A stretch of 64,000 bases of DNA, taken from the NCBI GenBank assembly GCA_009829735.1, contig CM020620.1, positions 21,798,020 to 21,862,019 of the forward strand. The letters run 5' to 3'. The position numbers were made by a program, and so were the translations under genes. The notes under the pieces are model-generated. The model was not told where the DNA came from. It made no database searches and was given only the letters and a program-made list of their open reading frames with translations. This document shows positions 31,701 to 41,212 of the stretch, one piece after another. Each line of letters opens with the position of its first letter. Position 1 is the stretch's first letter. This DNA is from Pyropia yezoensis. Taxonomy: Eukaryota; Rhodophyta; Bangiophyceae; Bangiales; Bangiaceae.

Positions 31701-33725
31701 CGTTCCCTTCACGACCGGGCGCTGCTGTGGGGGGTGGACCGTCACGGTGTTAATGGCTGGGCTGCGCTGTGGGTTGACCCGGAGCTTGGATTTGGCCGGG
31801 CCCGCGCCGAGTGGCTTGCCGCCCACCCTGACGATGGCGCTGCCGCCGCTCTGCCGCGGCTCTGTGTGGCAATGGACCGTGTGCACGCGCTCATTGCGTT
31901 CTTTCGGGCGGCCCTGGATGGTTCCCCTGGCCAGTGGGAGGGAGGAGGTGGGGGGGAGGTGCACGTAAGTGACGGAGGTGGTGGTGTCATTGGCGGTGTC
32001 GGCGATGGTAGTGTGGCTGTGGTTGGACCTCTTGGTCAAGAGCGTCGTGCCCATTTGACAGGAACTGCAGATGGTGGAGGCGTCATCCGAGGCGGGGGTG
32101 GCGGTGGTGGCTCGAGCGGCGGTGGTGGCCTCGGTGAGCAGCTGCTGCAGCTGCTGCCTCCCTTAACCGCGGCGACCCCGCTGCACGGTGACGCTGCTGT
32201 TATCAGCGTCGACTTGGACCCCGCTCTGCCCTGGTCCGTGGCGCCTGGCCTGGTGGTCGAGTGCCTCGGCGTGCCCACAGCCGCCCCCTCTCCGACTCCC
32301 GAACGCGGATGGCCCGCTGGACTGGGTGCCCCCTCTGGGTTTGTTTCAACCCGCGAAGTCTGCCCCGGCGTCTACGTGCGCGCGGAGGTGACGGGAGGAC
32401 TGGGCTCTCCCCGCTTTGTGGTTTCCACGACCCCCAAGCGGTCGGCCGCTGTCACCGGCGCCCGCGTTATGGAGCGCTCCCCCTCCCATGCGTGGGACCG
32501 GCTCTGTGATTCGAGCGGCCTGGGCGTGTACGGCAAGGGGCATGTGGGACTCGATGGAGGGGCCGACGGAGTCGAGCGCATGGGCCTGCGGCTGGGCCCA
32601 CTGGTTGCAGTGCTGCACGCGCGCCAGCAGGCGGCACAAGTGCGCGGGCCGGATCTGTCCCGTGCAATTGGGCGTGACGGCTCACCTCCTGTTGGACCGT
32701 ATCCCGCTCGTGGTGGCGGTTCCCCGCCATTTGGGTCACGGGTGCGCGACGGCGGGTCTCCTCCGTATGGGCCGCGGCTGCGCCGCGGCGGCGGACTGGC
32801 GGGCGTCGGCAGGGGTGGCGGCAGTGGTGGCGGTGGCGTTGGTGGTGGCACCGGCGGCGGCGGCACCGGCGGCGGCGGCGGCACCGGCGGCGGCGGCGGC
32901 ACCGGCGGCGGCGGCGGCACCGGCGGCACCAGCGGTGTCAGGCCAACGGGTGGCGGCGGTGCGCCCGTGCCCACCATTGACTTGACAGGGTCAGCCGACT
33001 CTGTAACGGGTGCGACGGGCGGCGTGGGCAGTCCTATCGGCCGCCCGGACACCGCGACGGATGACCCCGACGCTGCTACCGCCGACGCTGCTGCTGCCTC
33101 GGGCGTGCGTGACGTGCTGGCTCGTGTATCTCGGTCGCTCAAGCGCCGCCGCGCCGCCGCTTCCGACGCGGATGACTGCGTTGCGACCGTGTCTGCGGGC
33201 TGGGGAGGCGCCCCACGGCCACCGCTGCCGGTGCTGGTGGGTGGCCTGGCCGTGTACGTTGACCCAGCTCGGCGGGCTGCCGCTGCAGGCCATAGTGGGA
33301 GTAACGGCGGGGCAGGAGTCGGCAGCGCTAGCGGTGGCGGCGGCGGCGGCGGTGGTGGCAGTGACCATTGGGCCATGGTAGCTCCTGGTCTTGAGCTGGA
33401 GGAGATGGCTGTCCCAGCGGTGTGGGTGGAGCGCTACGCGGGAGGCGCTCGCAAGCGCAGCCTTCGCGCGTCGGGGGCGTACTTGGGTACTCCTGGGGGG
33501 GGAGGCGTCGCGGGAGGGGTGGGGGGAGGGAGAGTGACAGGGGCAGGGACTGGGCCAGGAGCAGGGGCAGTGGCAAGGACGGTGACAGGGGTAGGGGCAG
33601 CAGCACCGGGAAGGCCGGGGGCGGGGGGCGGGGCAGTGGCAGGGGGGGTTGTCGGGGGAGGAGGTGGGGGGGGAGGGGTGGCCGTGGGGCGGCCTTTCGC
33701 AATTGGACCAGACGGAGGAGTCTAG
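27917..33725 (+). CDS. FHA-domain protein with CHD7-like SANT/SLIDE modules, no helicase seen
   Basis: Spliced model of 1819 residues: exon 1 27917-28670, exon 2 29020-33725, intron donor GTGCGG and acceptor GACAG, phase 1. After an Ala/Gly/Arg-rich start, residues about 155-290 form an FHA domain of the plant FHA2 / yeast Fhl1 kind: VTLGR, NKLSRRHARVVYEPTRRLF, CVGKNGLMLIKG, and after the junction SRSLILLGDSLLLFLLP. Residues about 431-600 resemble the SANT region of CHD6-9 remodellers: SWLKAEHNVLITGLMRYGYG with RW next, RKLRFLRQLQ, then EHGYG. Residues about 980-1190 match a later CHD6-9 segment: DWRWFLERV, RVLERVSLFYFLRLTVLPH, LPLWW, HDRALLWGVDRHGVNGW and DPELGF. Five PRTPPHF-like repeats lie between. 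No SNF2 ATPase, chromodomain or BRK is visible. The C-terminus is Gly-rich. FHA domains bind phosphothreonine; a chromatin or transcription role is inferred. Further introns cannot be excluded. Confidence 0.8.
28689..28718. repeat. Poly-G homopolymer, 30 bases, in an intron
   Basis: A 30-base G run starting 18 nt after the donor site of the FHA-gene intron. It may form a quadruplex close to the 5' splice site. Confidence 0.9.
30727..30955 (+). repeat. Five in-frame P-R-T-P-P repeats
   Basis: Within the FHA gene the words PRTPPHF, PRTPPRV, PRTPPHF, PRTPPRF and PCTPPRI recur every 16-20 residues, separated by Gly-rich linkers. T-P-P sites fit proline-directed kinases. Since the same protein carries an FHA (phosphothreonine-binding) domain, self-recognition is possible, but that is speculation. 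Confidence 0.8.
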
Positions 33726-34058
33726 GGAAGCGCTGCGGCTGGGTGGGTTTGTATTGGCTGTATGTATAGCGCGGGCACACCCGGAAGTGCAGGGGCTCAT
33801 GCTCTTGAAGTGGTCACCGGGCACATTTTGCTGGATCGGCACCAAGTGAGAGAACAATATGCCCTCGCACAGAGGCTCTACAGTGTAATTCACTCCTCTG
33901 CCGGATCACGCAGGAATGACGCCGTCGTGCGTTGGTGCTGGCGCTCTGTATTCCTGCGGTCGGGTCGCGGTATGCACAGCACTCTCTGCGTGGCGCGTCT
34001 GTCGCCGAAGCACGCCACCTGCGGCGAGTGCGCGCCCGCCCCGCCTGCCCTCGCCACC
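33726..34058. other. Short intergenic between FHA and TrpF genes
   Basis: 333 bp between same-strand genes, less GC-rich than the coding flanks. It must hold the FHA-gene terminator and the TrpF promoter. Part of it (to about 33790) is also represented in the degraded copy at 39508-40029, so the duplication included the stop codon and 3' flank. Confidence 0.6.
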
Positions 34059-35009
34059 ATGACGAGCACACGGAGATGGCGATCCGGCTTTATCACACCT
34101 GGCATTGCTCCCTGTCGGCGTGGACCTGGGGGGCGGCGCTCCTCCTCCACGCCCCCCCCCCCCCCAACCGTTTCCCTCCCCCGCCGCCGGGTTGGCACTC
34201 TCGCCGCGCTCACCTCCCCTTTGGCCGGCTCTTCTGGGTCGTCCCCGCCCCCCCGCCCCCCCCCCCCGGCGGGCCGCCCCGCCCCCCTCCACGCCGTCAA
34301 GATCTGTGGCGTCACGTCCGCGGCGGACGCGGCGGTGGCGACCGCCGCCGCGGCCGCCACCCTCCCCCCCGACGTGGAGCTGCTGGTGGGGATGATTGCC
34401 CATCCCCCCTCCCCGCGGCATGTGGAGCCCCCCGTCGCGGCCGCCATTGCCGCCGCCGCCCGTGCAGGCGGCGCCACCCCCGTGGTGGTGTTTGTCGCGC
34501 AGGACGCGGCAGAGGTGGTGGCTTACCTCACCGCCGCGGGGGTGGACACCGCGCAGCTACACGGGCCGCGGGTGGCGGCGGCGCGGGCGGACCTGCCCCC
34601 GTGGGTCCGCGTCATCCGCGTTGTGCACGTGGCGCCTGACGGGGGGTACGAGCGGCCGCCGCCGCCGCCGCCGCCGCCGCCGTCGTCGTCACTGCGGCCG
34701 GCCGCGACCGCCGCCGCCGCGTCGGCCGCGGCGGACCTGTGGACCGTTTACGACGCGGGCTCGGGGGGCGGGGGCGTGGCTTTTGACTGGACAGCCTTTG
34801 TACCCCCATCGGACGGCGGGTGGCTCCTCGCTGGGGGGCTCCACCCTGACAACGTGGCCGCCGCACTCGCGGCCGTTTCCCCCGGGGGGGTGGACGTGAG
34901 CTCGGGCGTGTGCGGGCCAGGGGGGGTGGCCAAGGACCCGGCGCGGGTGGCTGCATTTTTGGAGGCCGTTGTTGCCGCTCGTGCGCGCATGCTGGGGGCG
35001 TCATTTTAG
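34059..35009 (+). CDS. Phosphoribosylanthranilate isomerase, plastid-type
   Basis: A 316-residue enzyme that converts N-(5-phosphoribosyl)anthranilate to its carboxyphenylamino-deoxyribulose phosphate form, the third step from chorismate to tryptophan. The TIM-barrel motifs are present in order: VKICGVT (near 77, catalytic Cys), LVGMIAHPPSPRHVEPPVA with GGATPVVVFVA as in plant enzymes, DTAQLHGPR, the catalytic Asp region YDAGSGG with FDWTAF, and GWLLAGGLHPDNV then GVDVSSGVCGPGG with KD. The Ser/Arg/Pro-rich, acidic-poor first 70 residues look like a plastid transit peptide, as in plants. A nine-Pro and Ser insert interrupts the barrel after VVHVAPDGGYERP. The start has a TCGCCACCATGA context. 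No introns are seen. It is a stand-alone enzyme, not fused to TrpC as in enterobacteria. The plant gene is usually called PAI. Confidence 0.9.
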   Translation: MTSTRRWRSGFITPGIAPCRRGPGGRRSSSTPPPPPTVSLPRRRVGTLAALTSPLAGSSGSSPPPRPPPPAGRPAPLHAVKICGVTSAADAAVATAAAAATLPPDVELLVGMIAHPPSPRHVEPPVAAAIAAAARAGGATPVVVFVAQDAAEVVAYLTAAGVDTAQLHGPRVAAARADLPPWVRVIRVVHVAPDGGYERPPPPPPPPPSSSLRPAATAAAASAAADLWTVYDAGSGGGGVAFDWTAFVPPSDGGWLLAGGLHPDNVAAALAAVSPGGVDVSSGVCGPGGVAKDPARVAAFLEAVVAARARMLGASF

Positions 35010-35283
35010 TGGGTGTGCCAAGGCCGAGGGCAGCATTTTTTTGTTTTTTTTAGCTGTTCTGGTGCCGTGGCGGCGTTGCTTCTGCGCTTCCTTCCGAGGG
35101 GACCCTCTGCCCGCTCACTCACCACACTTTCATCAGCCGCGGTGCGGCACACGGCTCGGACGGGGGGAAAGACAACGGCGAGAGTTTGGATGAATAGTAG
35201 TCGGGAAAGGGTGCACAGTGACAGGTCGGGCGTCACAGTGACTACTGTTCACTTGGAGCGCCACAGGCAGGCGACGTCAATCA
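35010..35283. other. TrpF 3' flank
   Basis: A T-run at 35036-35051 (AGCATTTTTTTG then TTTTTT) shortly after the stop and then mixed sequence. No gene is seen. Confidence 0.5.
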
Positions 35284-35425
35284 GTCCGATAGTCAGATAG
35301 GGCCGGTCAGTCGGATAGAGTGCCAGTCAGCCAGATAGCGCGCCAGTCAGACAGATATTTAGTGCCAGTCAGTCAGATAGTGCCAGTCAGTCGGATAGTG
35401 CCAGTCAGCGAGGCAGATAGTCAGA
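35284..35425 (+). repeat. Degenerate 18-21-bp minisatellite
   Basis: About six degenerate copies of a unit like GTGCCAGTCAGTCGGATA with lengths of 18-21 bp. It is much less GC-rich than the window average and directly abuts an AT-rich stretch. Confidence 0.75.
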
Positions 35426-35703
35426 TGGAAACGACTGTTCTCTCAGTTACTTGTGGAGCAAAAGTGCATAGTCGGATGTCACGGAAGAGACTCGTAGAGT
35501 TTGGTTGCACACATAGTTTTGGAGACAAATGCTGTAGTCCACACATTGGATACAAATGCAGTAGTGCCAAGGGTACGACGCATTTGTTGATTGCGTGTTT
35601 GTTGTCAGAGGTCATCACTTCTTATACAATTTTGGATCACTGCAACTTGGTTCCAACAAATACTCTTGGCGGTCGCCCATCGGATTTTTGCTGCTGGCAC
35701 CGG
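35426..35703. other. Lower-GC stretch, no recognised gene
   Basis: About 280 bp with visibly lower GC than its surroundings. A plus-strand frame to 35742 contains Cys-rich words such as SFGDKCCSPHIGYKCSS but has no start context, family match or splice support. The composition suggests inserted or decayed foreign DNA. Confidence 0.4.
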
Positions 35704-36442
35704 TTCAAACCATGGTTGGCACCAATAAAATCGATGCATTAAACTAAATAGAATTAATCATAGATTAATTATAGATTAATCAGTCGGCGTTTTCTCGTTT
35801 TTTTTGTATGTTTTTTTAACTTTATTGCGGGACCCCCCCCCCCCCCCCCCCCCGCCCTCCCACCGGGCGAGGCAATCTTTTGGAAGGCAGCGAGCCACCA
35901 CGTGGGCGCGCAGTCCGCCAAGGTCGGTCGCCTGCCGCCCCTCTCCCGCTCTCTCTCCACTGCCACCCGCCTACCTCCAAGCTTTGCTGCGTCCGCCGCC
36001 GGTGTCGCCGCCGCTGTTGCCCGCTCCGCCACGGGGTACAGGTCTGGCGCGACGGGCTGCGGGCCTGGCGAGGAGTGCGCACGCCTCCTCGGCACGATGT
36101 ACGTGAGGAGGGAGGGCTCCTTGGCGGTGGTGCCTCTCATGTGGGCAGCGTCATGGCACGTCGGCAGGCCGTGTGCTAAGGGGAAGGTGGGGGGCGGACA
36201 GTGTTGGGCAAGCTTTTGTTGGCAAGCAGGTGCACAGCAGTCGGCGCGGGCCAAGGAACAGAAGGGGAGCGCAACCTGTGGGTGGCGACGGCGGCAGAGA
36301 GAAAAGCCCTCAAATGCAAGTCCCCCTCCACATGGATAAAACACATCAATTAATTTAAAAAAATCGATATTTAATAGATTAATCTATAGATTAATCTATC
36401 TGGGTTGTAAAAAATCCCCTTTTTTTCCAACCATGGTTCAAA
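35704..36442. mobile_element. Candidate AT-bordered inverted-repeat element
   Basis: The outer ends TTCAAACCATGGTTGG (35704-35719) and, inverted, CCAACCATGGTTCAAA (36427-36442) match at 14 of 16 positions. Inside each end is an AT-rich border with two copies of ATAGATTAAT (35760, 35771; 36374, 36386). The 500-bp centre is GC-rich and starts with a 21-base C run (35833-35853). No transposase is recognisable in either strand. The right end lies about 210 bp upstream of the first importin alpha ATG, so it may overlap that promoter. Confidence 0.42.
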
Positions 36443-36651
36443 CATGGAGTTCATGGCGAGCCGTCCCCCGCGCTGTGCCTGCCGCGTCGGTCAGTTGACA
36501 CATCTCCGTCGAAGCGCTCCAGTCGCTGCTGCTGTGCTTCTCCCGTCCTCCTTGCGTCTGCCCCCGCCCGACCCTCTCTGAGGGGCACTGGGGGCCGCGG
36601 CAATTGCCGACACTACTACACCTGTCTTTGGCGGCCGGGTCCGCATTCATC

Positions 36652-38917
36652 ATGTCGTCCCGTCTCAACAAGCAGGAGGCGCGGCGCGCTGGCTTCAAAA
36701 AGGCCATTGATGGGGACGAAGCGCGTCGGAAACGGGAGGACCACCAGGTGGAGATCCGGAAGGCCAAGCGCGAGGAGAACCTGATGAAGAAGCGACGCGA
36801 GACGGGGGGAGCGTCCGCCGCTGCCGCGGCGGCGGCTGTGGCGGCCGGGGGAGTTGGGGCGGACGGCGGGGGTGCAACCGACTCGCTCATTGACTCCAAC
36901 GTTCGGGGAACAGACCCAGCTGTGCTTGAGCGGCTGCCCGAGATGGTGCAGGGAGTGATGAGCGCCAACGCGACGGAGCAGATGCAGTACACCTTGGAGT
37001 TTCGCAAGCTGCTCTCTATTGGTACGTTTTCAGGGAGGTGTCGGGTGGGAGTGGAGCGGGTCGTCTTGTGCACGAAGGCCGTTTCGCAGGCCTGCGCTCA
37101 AGCGTAGGCCTGCTCAAGGGGCTGCTTGCGCACCGGCCAATGGCCCGGCCAACGGCTTCGGCCGATGCTCTGGGTCAAGCTGCGGTGTGACTGTTGTGTG
37201 GGTCACCAAGCATCTTCCAACTGGTGTATGCTGCTATCATGCTGTTGGTTGTGGTCGTGTGACTCCCCAATGAAAACCCTGTGGGAGTTCTGCTCTTTGT
37301 GCGTTCTGCACTGGACCATCAGTCAGCTTCAGTGCCACCGTGCAGGTGTTGCTTCATCGTGTGTGGATTGCGCTCTAGTTGGGGACTGACGGTTGATGCT
37401 GTTTGTTATATGTTTTTCTTCCTTCCTTGCTCTGTTGACGCACCGCGTTACCGGCCCCGTCTGACTCGTGCTTTTGCCTTCCCCGCCTCACTCGTGCTGC
37501 TTGCCCATGTACAGAGCGCAACCCTCCCATTGATCAAGTGATTCAGCAGGGGGTCGTCCCCCGATTCGTCGAGTTTCTGCAGTGCGAGTCCTTGCCTCAG
37601 CTGCAGTTTGAGGCGGCCTGGGCGCTGACGAACATTGCGTCGGGAACGTCGGCTCACACTGCTGTGGTGATGGACGCTGGGGCGGTGCCCATCTTTGTGC
37701 GGCTCCTCGCGTCGCCGAACGATGATGTGCGGGAACAGGCGGTATGGGCGCTCGGCAATATGGCTGGCGATTCGCCTCGCTGCCGCGACGCGGTGCTTGC
37801 CGCGTCGGCGCTTCCGCCGCTTCTGGCGCAGCTGACGGGCAACAGCAGGATTACCATGCTCCGCAACGCCACGTGGACGCTCTCGAACTTGTGCCGCGGC
37901 AAGCCGCAGCCAGACTTTGAGGCGGTCCGCCCGGCGCTCGCCACGCTCGCCCATCTGGTGTACTTTGACGACGACGAGGTGTTGACTGACGCGGCGTGGG
38001 CACTGAGCTACCTGTCGGACGGGAACGATGTTAAGATCCGGGCGGTGGTCGACTCGGGGGTGGTCAAGCGCCTCGTGGAGCTCCTCCTTCACCCGTCAGT
38101 GGCGGTCCAAACACCCGCCCTGCGGACAGTGGGCAACGTGGTGACGGGCGACGACGTCCAGACGCAGGTGGTGATTAACTCGTCGGCGTTGCCGTCTCTG
38201 TTGTCGTTGCTCAACTCACCCAAGAAGAGCATTCGCAAGGAGGCATGCTGGACAGTCTCCAACATTACGGCAGGCAACCAAGAACAGATTGGGGCTGTGA
38301 TTGACGCTGGCCTGCTGCCGCCGCTGGTCGAGCTTCTCCTTACCGCTGAGTTTGACATCAAGAAGGAGGCTGCTTGGGCGATCAGCAACGCCACTTCGGG
38401 CGGCAGTGCAGAGCAGATTGCTGCGCTGGTTTCTGCGGGCGCCATTGACCCGCTGTGCAATCTGCTTGACGCACAGGACGCGCGGATCATTTCGGTGGCG
38501 CTGGAGGGTCTGGACAACATCTTGAAGGTTGGCGAGCGCCGTCGCGAAGCTGCTGATGACGCGGCACACCCCAACAAGTATGCCGAGGCCGTTGAGGCTG
38601 CCGGCGGTCTGGACAAGATTGAAATGTTGCAGCAGCACGCCAACCAGGATGTGTACGACAAGTCTGTGAAGCTGCTGGAGGTGTATTTTGGGGCCGCCGA
38701 AGAGACAGACGTGGCGGGTCTGCAGCCGGCCACCGCGAACGGCCAGTTTGCATTTGGGGTACCTGGGGGGGAGGGCGCCGCCGCTGCGCCGGCGGGGGGG
38801 TTCAACTTTGGAGCAGCGCCGCCGTTTGGAGGGGCGGCTGCGGAGGGTGGGGCTCCTGGTGCACCGTTTAACTTCGGGGCGCCTCCCGCCGGGGGGGGAG
38901 GGAACATGCAGCAGTAG
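36652..38917 (+). CDS. Importin alpha, copy 1 (two exons)
   Basis: Nuclear-import adaptor of 590 residues that binds classical NLS cargo and importin beta. Exons 36652-37021 and 37515-38917; the intron of 493 nt starts GTACGT and ends TACAG, phase 1, joining LLSIE with [12 protein letters not shown]. The N-terminus ([19 protein letters not shown], then [19 protein letters not shown]) is the arginine/lysine-rich IBB domain. Successive ARM repeats show the W-x-x-x-N ladder that holds NLS lysines: [53 protein letters not shown] and [11 protein letters not shown]. The fourth has Tyr for Asn and the fifth (ALRTVGNVV) lacks Trp, both usual in the family. The C-terminus is an unusual Gly/Ala/Phe-rich tail with FNFGA repeats reminiscent of FG-type sequence. 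A near-identical copy lies at 41213-43265. Confidence 0.95.
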
Positions 38918-38944
38918 GTCTCTCTGCATGCAAGCGGGTTTCGC

Positions 38945-39080
38945 GTGGGGTGGGAGCAAGTGTGTGGGTAGGAGCAACTGTGTGGGTGGGAGCAGGTGTG
39001 TAGGTGGGAGCGGTGTGGGGTGGGAGCAGGTGTGAGGGTGGGAGCAGTGTAGGGTGGGAGCAGGTGTGTGGGTAGTGCAT
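38945..39080 (+). repeat. GTGTGGGTGGGAGCA minisatellite in importin alpha 3' flank
   Basis: About six to seven degenerate copies of a 17-20-bp unit of the form GTGGGAGCAGGTGTGTGGGT follow the stop of copy 1. The equivalent place in unit 2 (43297-43375) has fewer copies, so the array has changed length since the duplication. Confidence 0.75.
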
Positions 39081-39507
39081 TGTGGGTCTGAAACATGAGC
39101 GCGTGAGTGGAGCGTGAGCTTGGAGGGTTGTTTTCATTGCTCGTCAGGCACCGCGTGGCAGGCGTATCATCCGCTGTGCCCATGGCGACTAACAGCGTGC
39201 ATGCGGGGTTCGACCGGGTACCGGTATGCCACCCCAGTTACGCAGCGTGCGCTCCTTGTACGTCCTGGACTCCATCCGACAGACGAGCGGTCCATATCAC
39301 AGTACTGGCTTCCTAACAGGGTGCACCCGATTATAGTGGAAACGCCCTCACCACGCCTAGTACCACGAAAGCCACTCACATCAAACGGCAGCGGTCAACA
39401 CCAGGGAGCACCGAATGGAACGGATTGTACGCGACACGTCACCTCGACCCCGTCTTCCAGCCACACCGGGCCTATGGCGGTGAAGCTCGCGCGCTAGCTG
39501 GCGGCGC

Positions 39508-40029
39508 GTGCACCCGGGGGGACTGTTCCGCGCCAGCGCCTCCAACCACGTTGCGACCGTGCCCGCGGTCTGGGACAGCGCCCCGCGGTCGCCACTGCCG
39601 CAGCTGGTTGGCGGCCTGGCCGTGTACCACGACCCGGCTCGGAGAGCTGCCCACAGAGGTCGCAGTGGGGGTGACCACAGGGCAGGTGCCGGAAACGGCG
39701 GCAGCAGTGAAGGCGGTGCGTACCGGGTCGCGCCGGAAGGGGGACGAGCACGTGCAGGGAGAGGGGCACAGGCATGTACGAGAGTTCGGGCAGGTACAGT
39801 GGCAGGGGCGTAGGGGCAAGGGTTTTAGGCAGGCCAGATGCGGTGGAGGGGGCAGGGGCGTGGGAACCGGAGAGGGGGGGGAGGGGGCAGGGGGGCTGTG
39901 GTACGAGTGGTGCAGCGGACTGGACCAGTGAAGCATGCGGAGGAGAGTAGGGCAAGATCTGACGCTGGGCTGGTTGGGTTTGCGTTTGTACCTGACGCGG
40001 GCATGCCTGCGAGGGCGAATGCCTGCTAG
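39508..40029 (+). pseudogene. Degraded copy of the 3' end of the FHA/SANT gene
   Basis: In one frame this stretch reads NHVATVPAVWDSAPRSPLPQ then LVGGLAVYHDPARRAA. The FHA/SANT gene has DCVATVSAGWGGAPRPPLPV then LVGGLAVYVDPARRAA at about 33172-33276. DNA similarity continues through the Gly-rich tail (39780-39930 against 33530-33720) and past the stop into the flank (TGGTTGGGTTTGCGTTTGTA against TGGGTGGGTTTGTATTGGCT). The 5' 5 kb of the parent is absent and the frame is interrupted, so it is a truncated, non-functional duplicate in the same orientation as the parent. Confidence 0.78.
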
Positions 40030-40097
40030 GTGGGGTTTCCCGCTGCGCCTGGCAGGGAGCGGCGCAGACGTCGGCGATGGTGAGTCTGTCTCCTTGG

Positions 40098-40332
40098 CCG
40101 CTCCAAACGCTCCTCCAGCAGCTTCACAGACTTGTCGTACACGTCGTGGTTGGTGTGTTGCTGCAACATTTCACTTGTCCAGACCGCCGACAGCCTCAAC
40201 GGCCTGGGCGCGCTCGTCGGGGAGTGCCGTGTCATTGGTGACTGCGCGGCGGCAGTCGCCAACCTTCGGGACGCTGTCCAGACCCTCCAGCGCCAGCGAA
40301 ATGAGCCGCGTGCCCGTCGCGTCAAGCGCGTA
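40098..40332 (-). pseudogene. Inverted fragment of importin alpha C-terminal exon
   Basis: Read on the minus strand, two frames carry pieces of importin alpha: SLALEGLDSVPKVGDCRRAV then AVEAVGGLDK (40171-40330), and [20 protein letters not shown] (about 40105-40165). The intact genes have [30 protein letters not shown] and [20 protein letters not shown]. The frame changes between the two pieces and the rest of the gene is missing. It is more diverged than the two intact copies are from each other, so it is an older event. Confidence 0.82.
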
Positions 40333-41212
40333 TCCGCAAGCCACCACGAGGGTGCCTGGTGCTGCGTCGTCCCAGCCCGCAGTCTGAATCTGTCGCATAC
40401 AGTATGTAATACCATCGACGGCCTTCGCGCAGGTCGTCGATGGTCTCTCCTCACAGTATCCATAGGGTGCGGGTGCCGTTCTTAAGCCTCGCTGACGCAT
40501 CGTTCGGAAAACGGCCTGGCGTCTCTATGACTGGGTCTGAACAGCAAAAACCGACTGGTCTGAAATCTCTACGCCAGTCGGGTCACGCGTGATTCAATTA
40601 CTGTCGGGTGATTCAGTTCGGCTCCAGCAGTATTGTACTTTTGTAAGTCGAAAGGACATCCAATTTGAAGTGTGGCCATGTGCACCTCTCCGTGGACAAG
40701 TGACCGATCAAGACTGTTGGACCAATCACACGGTCTCGTTTTTTTTGAAACGATCGCTGTCAACTGCAACTGGGTGGTGTTTTCATACACGGCGGGATAC
40801 CGCTCCCGCGCGCCGTCGCGGGCCGCGGCCCGCACAGACGTCCCCACCACTTGTGCCAGCCCTGGCAGCGGAATCCAAGCTGTTGCCCCCCCTCGGCGAC
40901 CGCGCACACGCAGGCCGTCTGGATAGGTACCCCCCTCTTGCTGGCACCGAGTCGCAGGTTGTCTGTGCTGTGCCTGCCGTGCCTCCATTGTCCGCCGGTG
41001 ACACTCCGCCCAGGACGCTGGAAGTCGCTGCCCATCCTCCCTCTTCCCCTCTTCCCGTGTCTGCTTGTCCCTTTCCTCCCCTCTCTGGGACACCCGGGGC
41101 CGCGGTGCTTTTTGGCTCCTCCACATCTTTCTCTGGCTCTCTCCCCATCTTCCCCCCTCCTCCCCGTTCCCCCCCCCTCCCTGAACGCCTGTCCGCTGGG
41201 GCCGGTGTCATC
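40333..41212. other. Upstream region of importin alpha copy 2
   Basis: No gene is seen. It holds TGGACCAATCA at 40718-40728 (CCAAT box, also at 9008 and 61952), an 8-base T run at 40739-40746, and a C/T-rich leader from 41030 to the start codon. It shows only scattered similarity to the upstream region of copy 1. Confidence 0.5.

Larger units (their letters stand above)
36652..39480 (+). repeat. Segmental duplication, unit 1
   Basis: The unit includes the importin alpha gene and about 560 bp of 3' flank, and is repeated at 41213-43775. The second exon and the stop-proximal flank look almost identical. The intron and the 5' flank have diverged, with only scattered similarity. The right border coincides with the end of the PRPP synthetase gene in unit 2. 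Confidence 0.85.

Noticed and set aside
35320-35742. 140-codon frame with Cys-rich words in the lower-GC stretch
   Set aside because: It begins inside a minisatellite, has no start context and matches no family. Lower GC alone does not make it a gene.
39170-39240. tRNA-like T-arm GGGGTTCGACCGGG in the importin alpha flank
   Set aside because: No 5-bp T-stem, anticodon stem or acceptor stem can be paired around it. The block is conserved only because it lies in the recent duplication.
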